Notes: generated by a model from the sequence alone, not told the origin. A DNA stretch of 64,000 nt from Desulfosporosinus hippei DSM 8344 (GCF_900100785.1 NZ_FNCP01000011.1:62001-126000), one strand, 5' to 3'; shown: positions 1 to 9,376, counted from the first letter of the stretch. Translations and numbers: made by a program.

Positions 1-859
1 CCGAATTGTAATTGCGGCCCTTTAACTCCATTTTAATTCTAGGGGTAAGCATGGGTCCAAATGCTACTGGAACGTTCCTCTCAACTAAGTAATCGGAAAC
101 TAAATGGGCTTCCGTACCGTGCTCGATTACCAGCTTCTTTATTTTAAATTCTTCAGCAATCCTGACAGCAGTCACGATATCGTCAGCTCTGTGAGCATGG
201 GCCCGTAATGAAATATGACCGGTTAAAACGGGGATTACTGCTTCTAAGCGAATATCCCTGTATTTGATCTGGCCTGCTTGCTTTAATTCGAGATAGTCTT
301 GAGCTCTCATGAAAAGATCTCGGATCAGTCCGGTTATACCCATTCTCGTAACTGGACACTTTCCATGGGCCCCATAGGTACTCATGGGATTTTCCCCAAG
401 TGAGATTTTTAAGCCTGCGGGATTTCGAACGATCATTTGGTCAATAATCCTTCCCTGGGTTTTAATCACTAAGTTTAATCCCCCAACAGCATTATTACTG
501 CCAGGGCCTGTCATAACTGTTGTCACTCCGGCTCGTAGAGCATCGACAAACGCAATATCTTGAGGGTTGATAGCATCTAACCCTCGTAAATGAGGTGTGA
601 CGGAGTCGGAAGTCTCATTGTTATCGACTCCTATTTTACCGGTAGCCTCTTCTATGATGCCCAAATGGGTATGGCAATCGATTAATCCAGGGAGGACATA
701 ACGTTCTCCGATTTCGATTGTTTTGCATTGAGAAGAGGGCTTTCCGATAGTTGTAGAAATTCTGCGAATGATTCCCTCTTCTATCAGAATATCCTTAAGT
801 TCTTTATTGCCCGTTTTCAGGTCAATGGTCAAACAATTTTTTAACAGAATGCTATCCAT
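1..859 (-). CDS. Amidohydrolase, metal-dependent (partial, C-terminus off the window)
   Basis: The reverse strand is open from an ATG at 859 to the left edge, giving about 286 residues without the C-terminus. It starts MDSILLKNCLTID and has the strand-loop signature LPGLIDCHTHLG near residue 65, whose HxH pair binds metal in the amidohydrolase superfamily. A segment with TGPGSNNAVGG and a later VIEHGTEAH histidine fit imidazolonepropionase/dihydroorotase-like enzymes, often annotated simply as amidohydrolase. A GAGGTG ribosome site lies just upstream of the ATG. The substrate cannot be named from the sequence. It is divergent from the PHP gene at 1071, with about 210 bp between them. Confidence 0.85.
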   Translation of the reverse strand, partial: MDSILLKNCLTIDLKTGNKELKDILIEEGIIRRISTTIGKPSSQCKTIEIGERYVLPGLIDCHTHLGIIEEATGKIGVDNNETSDSVTPHLRGLDAINPQDIAFVDALRAGVTTVMTGPGSNNAVGGLNLVIKTQGRIIDQMIVRNPAGLKISLGENPMSTYGAHGKCPVTRMGITGLIRDLFMRAQDYLELKQAGQIKYRDIRLEAVIPVLTGHISLRAHAHRADDIVTAVRIAEEFKIKKLVIEHGTEAHLVSDYLVERNVPVAFGPMLTPRIKMELKGRNYNS

Positions 860-1070
860 TTAACACCTCATCATTTCGTAAGGATCATTGTACACTAACA
901 AAATAGTTATTCCCTGAATTCACTTGAATAATGCTATAAATTATCAATAACCCTAATCTTTAACTTTAAATTAAACTTTACCAAGTGATAATACCTCATT
1001 AACAATTATCCTTTATGATAGGTATTAGAAAGATTATTGTAATTAATTTGAGAGATAATGAGGTGTTAGA

Positions 1071-1841
1071 ATGGAAATGTTAGTTGATTTGCATACCCAT
1101 ACCCTTGCAAGCGGACATGCGTATAGTACTGTAACAGAAAATGCGCTGGCAGCCTCACGTCGAGGACTTAGATTAATGGGAATGACAGACCATGGTCCGA
1201 GTATGCCGGGGGCACCTCACCTTTTCCATTTTGAAAACTTAACAATTATCCCTGATCAGTTATTTGGTGTAAAAATCATGCCGGGGGTTGAAGCAAATAT
1301 CATCAATCCTGAAGGGGAATTAGATATGCCCTTAAAATATTTAGAGACGTTGAGCCTTATCCTTGTTGGGCTGCACCCTATCTGTTATCCAGGTGGAACA
1401 TGTGAAGAAAATACTCAAGCTTATATCAAGGCAATGATAAATCCATATACGGATATAATGGTTCATCCCGGACGACCAGATTTTGAAATGGATCTTGAAA
1501 AAATTGCCTATGCTTCTGCCTTACTAAATGTCCCACTGGAGGTTAATAATAGTTCTCTATCAACAATACATGAAAAAGATGCAGCTCGAAAAAATTGCAA
1601 ATCGATTGCTCGCTATATGGCAAAGTACAGAAGTCCGGTAATTTTGGGAAGTGATGCTCACTACTGTGATCGAGTCGGTGAGTTTAGTGAAGCCATAGAG
1701 TTAGTTCAAGAGACTGGAATATCGGGACAAGATATTCTCAACACTTCCCCAGAGCGAGTCCTGGATTATCTGGCGGCACGTCGCATACGACGTAAAGATA
1801 TAAAACCTTCTATGCTTATGCATAGGTTATCTATTGCTTAA
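1071..1841 (+). CDS. PHP-domain phosphoesterase (YcdX-like)
   Basis: This 256-residue protein carries the metal-binding motifs of the PHP superfamily in order: DLHTHT near the N-terminus, TDHGP at about residue 40, GVEAN at about 73, HPGRPD at about 131 and GSDAHYCDR near 195. The length and motif set match the YcdX-type phosphatase subgroup, which uses a trinuclear metal site to hydrolyse phosphoesters. The substrate is unknown. ATG 1071 is 5 nt after GAGGTG; ATG 1077 is an alternative start. The gene stands alone and is followed by a hairpin at 1895-1933. Confidence 0.85.
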   Translation: MEMLVDLHTHTLASGHAYSTVTENALAASRRGLRLMGMTDHGPSMPGAPHLFHFENLTIIPDQLFGVKIMPGVEANIINPEGELDMPLKYLETLSLILVGLHPICYPGGTCEENTQAYIKAMINPYTDIMVHPGRPDFEMDLEKIAYASALLNVPLEVNNSSLSTIHEKDAARKNCKSIARYMAKYRSPVILGSDAHYCDRVGEFSEAIELVQETGISGQDILNTSPERVLDYLAARRIRRKDIKPSMLMHRLSIA

Positions 1842-1894
1842 GTTTAGCAATTAGATGGGGTCTCCCTTATAAATGAGGGCTCCCTTACAATCAG

Positions 1895-1933
1895 GAGGCT
1901 GTCGGATGTGTTTATTTACATTTCGATGGCCTC
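1895..1933 (+). terminator. Stem-loop terminator after PHP gene
   Basis: GAGGCTGTCG pairs with CGATGGCCTC through ten positions including two G-U pairs, with an 18-nt loop. TCTTATTT follows the stem. The T-run is weak, so the call is moderate. Confidence 0.5.
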
Positions 1934-2040
1934 TCTTATTTAGTTGATCAAAATATAAGCTCATTCTCGAAATTGGAGTTCTTCATTCTTCTATGATGAG
2001 TAAAATTTAGATTGATTTTATGAGTAAAGTTGTTTTAGAA

Positions 2041-2070
2041 TTGGATCATTGAGAATTTTTAGCGTATAAT
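2041..2070 (+). promoter_or_regulatory. Sigma-A-like promoter for aspartokinase
   Basis: TTGGAT at 2041-2046 and a perfect TATAAT at 2065-2070 are separated by 18 bp. This predicts a transcript start near 2077 and a leader of about 150 nt. Confidence 0.55.
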
Positions 2071-2225
2071 TGGACACAGTCAGAAGCTTGTTATCTATAA
2101 CAGAATGATTAAATTATGAAAGCTTGAAGGATTGTTATGAGTTTCGACGAATTATGGTAGTTTAGAAATAAGAAAGAAATAAGAAATAAGAAATAAGAAA
2201 ACAGAAGAGGGGTTCGAATTAGATT

Positions 2226-3617
2226 ATGCTAACAGTGGAAAAAATCGGCGGAACATCTATGCTGCAATTTAAAAATGTCTTGAAAGATATTATCGGATAC
2301 CCAAGTTCAGATGGTTTTCGTTATGGAAGAGTGTTCGTTGTCTCAGCGTATGCAGGGTTAACCAACATGCTTCTTGAAGATAAAAAGACAAAGGCACCGG
2401 GTATTTATCAGCGCTTCATCAAAGGTGAAGATTATGAAGCAGCGATGGACGACTTGTTAAGTATGGCTCTAAATATCAATGAATCATTTGTCGAACTTGG
2501 GTTAGATCAAAAAGTATGTCGAGATTTCTTAGTTGAACGTGTTGTACAAACAAAAGCATACCTTAACAGTATGGAGGATATTATAGCATCAGGTTATGTA
2601 GGAAGAGACAGTATCTATTCAGCCGCAAGAGAGTTGCTGGCATCAATTGGAGAAGCTCACTCGGCTTTTAATACCGTAAATATTCTTCGCAATAATGGTA
2701 TTTTAGCAGAGTTAATGGATCTCACGGGTTTCCGTGATTCTAAACAACTTTCAATTAGTGATCGGATCGAAAAATCATTCAAGAATGTAAATCCTCATGA
2801 AGCAATCATTGTGGCAACCGGTTACACCAAAGGAATCGAAGGGATAATGCGAGAATACGAGAGAGGTTATTCAGAAATAACCTTTTCGAAAATAGCCACT
2901 CATCTTCATGCAGATGAAGCAATAATCCATAAAGAATATCACCTATCTTCAGCTGATCCCAAAATTGTAGGTGTCGATAAGGCAATTCCCGTCGGTAGAA
3001 CAAATTACGATGTGGCAGATCAGCTTGCTGACATAGGAATGGAAGCCATTCACCCCAACGCTTCTAAACCACTAGAAATGGCAGAAATAAACCTACGCAT
3101 CAAGAATACTTTTGAACCGAGCCATCCGGGAACGGTTATTTCGAATGATTATATTGGGCCTGAGGCCAAAATTGAAATCATTGCCGGTTCAGATCGAATT
3201 ATGATCTTAGAAATTCACGATACATCTATGGTTGGCGAACCTGGATTTGACCTGGGAATCATGGAGAAGTTCAAGAAATATGATATTAGCTATATCATGA
3301 AGACGACGAATGCTAATAGTATTTCCCTGGCAATTTGGCAAGCGGATCTCGCTGAATTATTGGTAGCTGAATTAATAGCTGAGTACCGAACTGTAACTGT
3401 TCAGGAGGCGGCAATTGTTTGCGTTATAGGCTCAAATATTGCAATGCCTCGGATTTTGGCCAGAGCAGCTAATGCCTTGGCGAAAAATAATATCAATATA
3501 AAATGTGTGTCCCAATCTCTTCGCCAGGTGAACATGCAATTTGTTATTGATCGTGCCATGTATTCGAAGGCAATTATCTGTTTAAATGAAGATCTGTGTT
3601 GGGGAAACCATATTTAA
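2226..3617 (+). CDS. Aspartate kinase
   Basis: This 463-residue protein has the amino-acid kinase fold with N-terminal KIGGTSM (normally KFGGTS), a central kinase domain, and two C-terminal ACT-like regions (from about residue 320 and about 393). It would phosphorylate L-aspartate, the first step toward lysine, threonine and methionine. The ACT pair suggests allosteric feedback control. The N-terminal region is longer than in LysC-type enzymes and resembles the group that includes ectoine-linked aspartokinases, but no ectoine genes are present. An AGAGGGG ribosome site precedes ATG 2226. It is monocistronic or read into the YbaK gene 17 bp downstream. Confidence 0.85.
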   Translation: MLTVEKIGGTSMLQFKNVLKDIIGYPSSDGFRYGRVFVVSAYAGLTNMLLEDKKTKAPGIYQRFIKGEDYEAAMDDLLSMALNINESFVELGLDQKVCRDFLVERVVQTKAYLNSMEDIIASGYVGRDSIYSAARELLASIGEAHSAFNTVNILRNNGILAELMDLTGFRDSKQLSISDRIEKSFKNVNPHEAIIVATGYTKGIEGIMREYERGYSEITFSKIATHLHADEAIIHKEYHLSSADPKIVGVDKAIPVGRTNYDVADQLADIGMEAIHPNASKPLEMAEINLRIKNTFEPSHPGTVISNDYIGPEAKIEIIAGSDRIMILEIHDTSMVGEPGFDLGIMEKFKKYDISYIMKTTNANSISLAIWQADLAELLVAELIAEYRTVTVQEAAIVCVIGSNIAMPRILARAANALAKNNINIKCVSQSLRQVNMQFVIDRAMYSKAIICLNEDLCWGNHI

Positions 3618-3634
3618 ATTGGAGGATTTTGATC

Positions 3635-4093
3635 ATGTCTGTGGACTCGGTGGCGGTCTTTTTGGCCCAAAATAAAAAAAATATCGAAATTTTAAGATTT
3701 GAGGATACAAGTACGGTAGCAAAGGCAGCGGATTCACTAGGAGTAACCCCAGGTGAGATAGCTAAGTCCTTACTCTTCAAAGTTAAAGACGATTTTGTGA
3801 TGGTTTTAATGGCCGGAGATAAGCGCTTGGATAACAAAAAGTTCAAAGAGATATTTCACTCTAAGGCAAAGATGCCCGAGGCCGAGGAAGTTTCTGAAGC
3901 TACCGGGCATCCGGTTGGGGGAGTATGTCCTTTTGGCTTAAAGAATCCGATCCCGGTTTATTTGGATTACTCACTGCAAGCGTATAGCTTTGTTTTTCCC
4001 GCTGCAGGAGCCTCAAACACTGCTATTAAGCTGACTGTAGATGAATTAGAAGAACTAACCAATGGTCAATGGATTGACGTGATTCAAGCTTAA
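3635..4093 (+). CDS. YbaK/EbsC-type aminoacyl-tRNA deacylase
   Basis: This 152-residue protein is a single YbaK/ProX-type domain (ADKRLDNKKFKE and GHPVGGVCPFG are typical stretches). Members hydrolyse mischarged aminoacyl-tRNAs such as Cys-tRNA(Pro) or Ala-tRNA(Pro). The start is ATG 3635, placed 9 nt after GGAGG; the open frame extends upstream into the aspartokinase but has no ribosome site there. A strong bidirectional hairpin at 4175-4216 ends the unit. Confidence 0.85.
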   Translation: MSVDSVAVFLAQNKKNIEILRFEDTSTVAKAADSLGVTPGEIAKSLLFKVKDDFVMVLMAGDKRLDNKKFKEIFHSKAKMPEAEEVSEATGHPVGGVCPFGLKNPIPVYLDYSLQAYSFVFPAAGASNTAIKLTVDELEELTNGQWIDVIQA

Positions 4094-4174
4094 GATGATA
4101 GTCCTATAAGGGGCTGGTTCTAAAACTTGTAAGTCTTGGTTTTACATCCAGATTTCACGTCTATAACAGCAAAG

Positions 4175-4216
4175 AAAAAGCGGTCTATTTGGACAGTGGA
4201 AATAGACCGCTTTTTA
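4175..4216. terminator. Bidirectional intrinsic terminator
   Basis: AAAAAGCGGTCTATTT pairs perfectly with AAATAGACCGCTTTTT across a 9-nt loop. The A-run before and T-run after the stem allow termination on both strands. Confidence 0.85.
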
Positions 4217-4342
4217 AATAGTAATAACTAACTTTGAATTTTTGGGGCCAAGTTTTCACATTGCTCCTAAAGTTGGATAAAGGTGCTATTAGATCAATTT
4301 AGAAGAAGACTGCAGGACTTGAAATAAGTGACAACGAGTGGG

Positions 4343-4371
4343 TTGACACTTAATAACAAATTGACTATAAT
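4343..4371 (+). promoter_or_regulatory. Consensus sigma-A promoter of the CZB chemoreceptor gene
   Basis: TTGACA at 4343-4348 and TATAAT at 4366-4371 are separated by exactly 17 bp, so both hexamers and the spacing match consensus. The predicted start is near 4378, inside the Fur palindrome. Confidence 0.85.
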
Positions 4372-4421
4372 TCTAGCAGTAGATATTGATAATGATTATC
4401 AATATCTACTGCTAGAATTAT
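4367..4421. promoter_or_regulatory. 55-bp perfect palindrome with a Fur box at its centre
   Basis: 27-bp arms are perfectly complementary around a single central G at 4394. The centre, 4387-4401, reads TGATAATGATTATCA, which is the 7-1-7 Fur box consensus known from Bacillus. The left arm overlaps the -10 hexamer and the predicted start site, so bound Fur would block the promoter. As RNA the same palindrome would form a very stable hairpin at the 5' end of the transcript. Confidence 0.8.
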
Positions 4422-4557
4422 TAATGTGCCAAATCATACTTATTTCAAAAGTCCGATGTTCTGTTGTATAAGTTAGTAGGATTCCTGGAGCGGTTAGTTG
4501 GGTAGTTAAATCTTTCTAGTTTTAATGTTCTAAATCTAGTAAAGAAGGTAGATATAA

Positions 4558-5934
4558 GTGTTCAAAAGAAGAAGAGCTAATAGTAAAGTTGTTACTGACA
4601 GTGAGTCCGAATTGACTGTGATAATGGGGATTATTGATGCAGTGAGTAATGGCGATTTGAGTAAAAGGATTAGTTCCTCAGGATCAGAAAGTTCTTTTCA
4701 ATTAGTGGATTTATCTCAAAAAATTAATCAGCTTATTGATAATTATGAGCTGGCATTTAAAAACACCACTCTGGGGCTTACAAAAATCGTTTCAGCTACC
4801 TATGAAGAATTGAAAGTTATACGCCTGCAAAATGATGGTCTTCGAGAGCAGGTAGAGGAGATTAAGCAAATAACCGATGCAGTGGTTAATACGGCTCAGT
4901 CTATTGAAAGTGTAGCATCTTCCATAACTGAGGAGATAACAAATTCTGCTGCAGAGGCAAAAAGCAATACCTATGCAGGTGTTGCAAATGTCAAAGAACT
5001 GCTGGAACAGATCAATACGATAAAAACTAGTTTTAACATCCTGCGTGGTGAAAATGCAGAACAGAAGGAATATGTCTTAAAAATTGGAGAAATTACTGAT
5101 ATGATTGGTCATATCGCTAAGCAGACCAACTTATTAGCTCTTAATGCCGCCATTGAGGCAGCCAGAGCGGGAGAATCTGGACGAGGGTTTGCAGTAGTGG
5201 CGCAGGAAGTGGGTAAACTTGCCGAGAAAACACAAAAGTCTGTACAAAATATTGCCAGCAAAGTTAAAAACTTGACAGAACAATCCTTGTTAACAACCTC
5301 GCATATTGAAAGTCTTAGTTGTTCTACTGAGGCTGCAGCAGCAAAGGCCACTATTATAGAAGGGTCCCTTGATGGATTAATAAGAAGTATAGAAATTACT
5401 GAGGAACAGGTAGAAAATATAGCCCCTATGACAGAGGAGCAAGCCGCTACCTTTGACGAAATTGCAGCAACTATTGATAATGTTTCAGTTAATTATTCTA
5501 AGACTGTAGAAAAGACGGTAGAATCGGCAAAAAAACTGAGTGAAATTGGAATACTTATCGAAGGGATGCGTAAAGATAATTTGCGCTTTAAAGTAAACCT
5601 AGCACCTTCGGAAATCATAAGTTTGGCAATTACTGATCACCAATTATGGGTTTGGCGTATTGACTCGATGATCATTAATAATGATAGGATAGATCCCCAA
5701 GAGGCAGGTGATTATAATTCCTGCAGACTTGGTAAATGGTTAAATTCAGAGCAAGGGTTTTACGGTCAGATTGATAGCCAAACGATAAATGGCCTTCATA
5801 CTGATTTTCATGAACTGGCCAAGCTGGCTGTTAATTCAATGAGCTTAGGCCGAAAGGAAGAGGCTGAGCAATATCTAAGTAAAATGTATGTTCTTTCTGA
5901 TCAACTAATTGAAATGCTTAATAGCTTTAAGTGA
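4558..5934 (+). CDS. Soluble methyl-accepting chemotaxis protein with C-terminal CZB zinc-binding domain
   Basis: This 458-residue protein has no transmembrane segment. A coiled-coil region leads to the conserved chemoreceptor tip ([18 protein letters not shown], about residues 189-206) that contacts CheA/CheW. From about residue 350 there is a chemoreceptor zinc-binding (CZB) domain: [10 protein letters not shown], then NSCRLGKWL and [12 protein letters not shown], supplying the Cys and His ligands of the family. CZB domains bind zinc and sense metal or oxidant. The start is GTG 4558, 9 nt after AAGAAGG. The promoter is Fur-controlled by sequence, so the receptor should be made under iron limitation. 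A terminator follows at 5953-5976. Confidence 0.88.
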   Translation: MFKRRRANSKVVTDSESELTVIMGIIDAVSNGDLSKRISSSGSESSFQLVDLSQKINQLIDNYELAFKNTTLGLTKIVSATYEELKVIRLQNDGLREQVEEIKQITDAVVNTAQSIESVASSITEEITNSAAEAKSNTYAGVANVKELLEQINTIKTSFNILRGENAEQKEYVLKIGEITDMIGHIAKQTNLLALNAAIEAARAGESGRGFAVVAQEVGKLAEKTQKSVQNIASKVKNLTEQSLLTTSHIESLSCSTEAAAAKATIIEGSLDGLIRSIEITEEQVENIAPMTEEQAATFDEIAATIDNVSVNYSKTVEKTVESAKKLSEIGILIEGMRKDNLRFKVNLAPSEIISLAITDHQLWVWRIDSMIINNDRIDPQEAGDYNSCRLGKWLNSEQGFYGQIDSQTINGLHTDFHELAKLAVNSMSLGRKEEAEQYLSKMYVLSDQLIEMLNSFK

Positions 5935-5952
5935 TATGAAAGAGAGAGGAAG

Positions 5953-5976
5953 AGAACCTAGAAGTAGGTTCTTTTT
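5953..5976 (+). terminator. Intrinsic terminator after CZB chemoreceptor
   Basis: AGAACCTA and TAGGTTCT form an 8-bp stem with a 4-nt loop, followed by TTTTTGCGTTTT. Confidence 0.8.
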
Positions 5977-6057
5977 GCGTTTTGGTTTGAATCTGAGATT
6001 TGACCAATGGCCCTATTAGGACTATTATTGAAAGAATAGATTATTGGTGAATTTTAA

Positions 6058-7047
6058 TTGGAAGGACTGCAGAAGAGGTTGATTTTACCAAAAAAAGAAC
6101 ATGGTCTGAGACACTACTTAACCAACAAATATTGGGTCGTTATTATAGCCCTCTTTTGCGCTGTTCTTTGGGGTAGCGCTTTTCCAGTCTTAAAAGTAAG
6201 TTATTTGGAGCTAAAGATAGCACCCGATGATCGTTCAGCGATTATTGTCTTCGCTGGGATACGATTTTTCTTAGCGGGTATTCTGATTTTTCTTATAACT
6301 ATTGTAGGACTAGGGCAAACACCGAAAGTAAGGAAAACATTACTTCCCCAGCTTTTTTTATTGGGCTTACTGCAAATTAGCTTGCAATACTTCTTTTTCT
6401 ATAATGGGTTAGCTCATACCACCGGCATGAAAGCTGCAATCTTATCCTCGGCAAGCACTTTTTTTGTAGTGGTCTTAGCCCACTTCGTTTACAGAGATGA
6501 TCGATTAGATATTCGTAAAATAGCTGGCCTAGTAGCGGGATTTTTGGGGATTATCTTAATAAATTCAGGCCAAAACTTCACTTTCGTATTTTCCTGGCAG
6601 GGTGAAGGTTTTATGATCTTTTCTGGGGTAGTGAGCGCTTTAGGTACGATCTTAGCAAAAAGAATTTCGCAAGAGGTTCATCCCTTTGTACTGACTGGGT
6701 GGCAAATGATATTAGGTTCATTGCTTCTAATAGCAGTAGGATTGCCGGGTTTGCAACCTCAGGCCATTGTTTTTTCCAATAAAGCCATTTTACTCCTGGG
6801 TTATTCCGCCGTTCTTTCCGCAGTAGCTTTTTCTTTATGGTATGCTATATTAAAATATAATAAAGCAGGAGAAATTAGTGTCTATAAGTTTATGACACCC
6901 GTCTCAGGAACAATTTTATCAGCCTTATTAATTCCGGGGGAACATCTGGCAGTTAATATGTTTCTGGCTTTAGCCCTAGTTGCTCTAGGAATAATCATTG
7001 TCAATTATCAAAAAAAGCCCTCGAGGTTCGTCGATAATAAGTTATAA
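6058..7047 (+). CDS. EamA/DMT-family transporter
   Basis: This 329-residue polytopic membrane protein has about ten hydrophobic segments arranged as two EamA repeats, with the typical first-helix motif LWGSAFPVLK and a second repeat beginning near residue 185 (SGVVSALGTILAKR). DMT-family members export amino acids or metabolites. The substrate is not predictable here. TTG 6058 is used because GGTGA lies 7 nt upstream and the next in-frame starts have no properly spaced ribosome site. The basic N-terminal tail is cytoplasmic by the positive-inside rule. Confidence 0.82.
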   Translation: MEGLQKRLILPKKEHGLRHYLTNKYWVVIIALFCAVLWGSAFPVLKVSYLELKIAPDDRSAIIVFAGIRFFLAGILIFLITIVGLGQTPKVRKTLLPQLFLLGLLQISLQYFFFYNGLAHTTGMKAAILSSASTFFVVVLAHFVYRDDRLDIRKIAGLVAGFLGIILINSGQNFTFVFSWQGEGFMIFSGVVSALGTILAKRISQEVHPFVLTGWQMILGSLLLIAVGLPGLQPQAIVFSNKAILLLGYSAVLSAVAFSLWYAILKYNKAGEISVYKFMTPVSGTILSALLIPGEHLAVNMFLALALVALGIIIVNYQKKPSRFVDNKL

Positions 7048-7111
7048 GAATATTAGTGTTTAATAAGCTTTTTTACAAATGCTCAATTATATAAAGATTG
7101 GAAGATATGAC

Positions 7112-9292
7112 ATGGGAAAGACCTTAGTATTAACAGAGAAACCCTCCGTTGGTCGTGAAATTGCGAGAATTCTTAATTGTAATCAGAAGGGTAACGGATG
7201 CTTTATCGGCCCAAAGTATGTGGTGGTTTGGGCACTGGGGCATTTAGTAACTTTAGCGGATCCCGAATCCTATGACGAAAAATACAAATCATGGAAGATA
7301 GAAGACTTGCCTATGCTTCCGCCTAAAATGGAATTAGTGGTAATGAAAGAGACCTCCAAGCAATTTGGGGTGGTCAAGAACCTGATGAAGAGTCCGGAGA
7401 TTACAGATTTGATCATTGCCACAGATGCAGGGCGAGAAGGGGAATTAGTAGCACGCTGGATTATCAAAAAAGCCGGATGGAGAAAGCCAATCAAGCGTCT
7501 ATGGATTTCCTCTCTAACCGAACGCGCCATCAAAGAAGGCTTTAATCATTTAAAACCCGGAAAAGAATATGAGTCTTTATATGCTGCGGCGGAATGCCGT
7601 GCAGAAGCTGATTGGTTAGTGGGCTTGAATGTCACCAGAGCGTTAACTTGTAAGTATAACGCTCAACTTTCGGCAGGAAGAGTGCAAACACCTACCTTAG
7701 CAATGGTCGTAGAGCGAGAAAATGAAATAAAAAAGTTTGTTCCTAAAGATTATTGGACTATTAACGCTATGGCAAAGGGATTTACACTTCAATGGCAGGA
7801 TCATAAAGGCCAAACTCGTATCTTTGATAAAAATAAAGCCGACCAACTATTAACTAAAATCTCTGGCAAAGTAGGAGAAGTAGTCGAGGTAAAGAAGGAA
7901 GCAAAGAAAGAATTCCCTCCTTTGGCCTATGATCTGACGGAACTGCAACGAGATGCCAATCGAAAATATGGATTTTCGGCTAAAACCACATCCTCAGTGA
8001 TGCAGCAATTGTATGAGAATCATAAAATAGTTACCTATCCCCGAACTGATTCGCGTTATATCAGTGAAGATATCGTCGCCACTATACCTGAGCGTTTAAA
8101 AAGTGTTGCCCTGGGGCCTTATGTTGATTTGGCCCGAAGTATTTTACGCAATAAGCCTATTATTACAAAAAGGTTTGTGGATGGTTCTAAAGTTTCTGAT
8201 CACCATGCCATTATTCCCACCGAACAGCCACCAACCTTAGCTAGACTCAGTTCAGAGGAACTGAAGATTTATGATCTAATTGTTAAACGGTTTTTAGCCG
8301 TCCTTTCTCCGGCCTTTGAATATGAACAGACACTTATAAAAGTTGTTATTAATGGAGAAGGATTTACTGCCAAAGGGAAAATTGTGAAACTTAAAGGCTG
8401 GCAGAAAGTTTATGAGGGGCAGAGTCGTCTTGGGAATGAGTCTGACAACTCAGATGATGAAGATGAGCAAAACCTTCCGGAAATCGCCAAAGGGGATAGG
8501 TTTCAAAATTTGGTCGTCAAATTGAAATCTGGCAAAACTAAGCCTCCTGCCAGACATACTGAGGCCACCTTGCTTTCAGCCATGGAGCATCCGGGGAAAT
8601 TAATTGATGATCAAAAATTGAGGGAAGCAATGGATCAAAGTCACGGCCTGGGAACTCCTGCGACCCGCGCTGAGATTATCGAAAAATTGTTTAATTCCTT
8701 TTACATGTCTCGGCAAGGTAAAGAGATAGTACCTACCTCCAAGGGAATTCAGCTGGTAGGTCTAGTTCCTGCCGAACTGAAATCTCCGGTGCTAACTGCC
8801 AGATGGGAACAACAATTAACAGAAATAAGTAAAGGGAAAGTCCAAAGTCAGTCCTTTCTGACAGGGATTCGAGGATATACAACTCAACTTGTATCCACAG
8901 TAATCGGCAGTGCCCAGACCTTTAAGCATGATAACCTAACGAGAAATAAGTGTCCGGAGTGTGGTAAGTATCTTTTGCAAGTCAAAGGCAAAAAAGGAGA
9001 GATGCTGGTCTGCCAAGATCGAGAATGCGGCTATAGGAAAGGAATCTCACAGGTTTCCAATGCCCGGTGTCCGGAATGTCATAAAAAGATGGAAATTAAA
9101 GGAGAAGGAGATAATAAGCTGTTCTCCTGTGTCTGCGGATATCGCGAAAAGCTGTCTTCCTTTTCGAAACGCAGAGAAGCTGAGAAAGGGAATCTCAATA
9201 AAAAGGATGTCAATAAATACCTGCAAAATCAGCAGGAGACTGGATTGATAAATACGGCGCTGGCAGATGCCTTGGCTAAGTTGAAGAAATAG
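7112..9292 (+). CDS. topB: DNA topoisomerase III (type IA)
   Basis: At 726 residues the protein has the usual TopB length. The Toprim domain begins with LVLTEKPSVGREIARIL and contains TDAGREGE. The active tyrosine lies in TYPRTDSRYIS at about residue 310. The GTPATRAEIIEKL motif typical of type IA enzymes is near residue 520. Two C-terminal zinc-ribbon-like Cys clusters (CPECGKY...C...C and CPECHKK...C.C) follow from about residue 616. It decatenates and relaxes DNA during replication and recombination. ATG 7112 is 7 nt after GGAAG; an in-frame ATG at 7079 lacks a ribosome site. A long palindrome at 9298-9362 follows immediately. Confidence 0.95.
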   Translation: MGKTLVLTEKPSVGREIARILNCNQKGNGCFIGPKYVVVWALGHLVTLADPESYDEKYKSWKIEDLPMLPPKMELVVMKETSKQFGVVKNLMKSPEITDLIIATDAGREGELVARWIIKKAGWRKPIKRLWISSLTERAIKEGFNHLKPGKEYESLYAAAECRAEADWLVGLNVTRALTCKYNAQLSAGRVQTPTLAMVVERENEIKKFVPKDYWTINAMAKGFTLQWQDHKGQTRIFDKNKADQLLTKISGKVGEVVEVKKEAKKEFPPLAYDLTELQRDANRKYGFSAKTTSSVMQQLYENHKIVTYPRTDSRYISEDIVATIPERLKSVALGPYVDLARSILRNKPIITKRFVDGSKVSDHHAIIPTEQPPTLARLSSEELKIYDLIVKRFLAVLSPAFEYEQTLIKVVINGEGFTAKGKIVKLKGWQKVYEGQSRLGNESDNSDDEDEQNLPEIAKGDRFQNLVVKLKSGKTKPPARHTEATLLSAMEHPGKLIDDQKLREAMDQSHGLGTPATRAEIIEKLFNSFYMSRQGKEIVPTSKGIQLVGLVPAELKSPVLTARWEQQLTEISKGKVQSQSFLTGIRGYTTQLVSTVIGSAQTFKHDNLTRNKCPECGKYLLQVKGKKGEMLVCQDRECGYRKGISQVSNARCPECHKKMEIKGEGDNKLFSCVCGYREKLSSFSKRREAEKGNLNKKDVNKYLQNQQETGLINTALADALAKLKK

Positions 9293-9297
9293 TGTAA

Positions 9298-9362
9298 GTG
9301 TAAGGGGGACGGTCCTTTTAACACACTTTTAAAGTGTGTTAAAAGGACCGTCCCCCTTACAC
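9298..9362. repeat. 65-nt perfect palindrome (REP-like), also bidirectional terminator
   Basis: Two 32-nt arms are exactly complementary around a single central T at 9330. Each arm starts GTGTAAGGGGGACGGTCC, a motif of the GGGGACGGTCC type seen in dispersed REP-like repeats of many bacteria. It fills the gap between the convergent stops of topB and the sigma-54 activator gene. GTGTAAG and TTACACAT repeats flank it on both sides. Confidence 0.8.
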
Positions 9363-9376
9363 ATTCCCTTACACAT

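Larger units (their letters stand above)
1842..2225 (+). other. Intergenic: terminator, promoter and short tandem repeat before the aspartokinase
   Basis: This 384-bp gap holds the hairpin at 1895-1933, a sigma-A-like promoter at 2041-2070, and an A-rich tract around 2163-2200 in which the 7-mer AAATAAG recurs in tandem. No ORF or known riboswitch (for example a lysine aptamer) is seen in the roughly 150-nt leader. Confidence 0.6.

Noticed and set aside
2077-2225. Lysine riboswitch in the aspartokinase leader
   Set aside because: The leader is AT-rich, lacks the conserved lysine aptamer core and contains only short tandem A-rich repeats.
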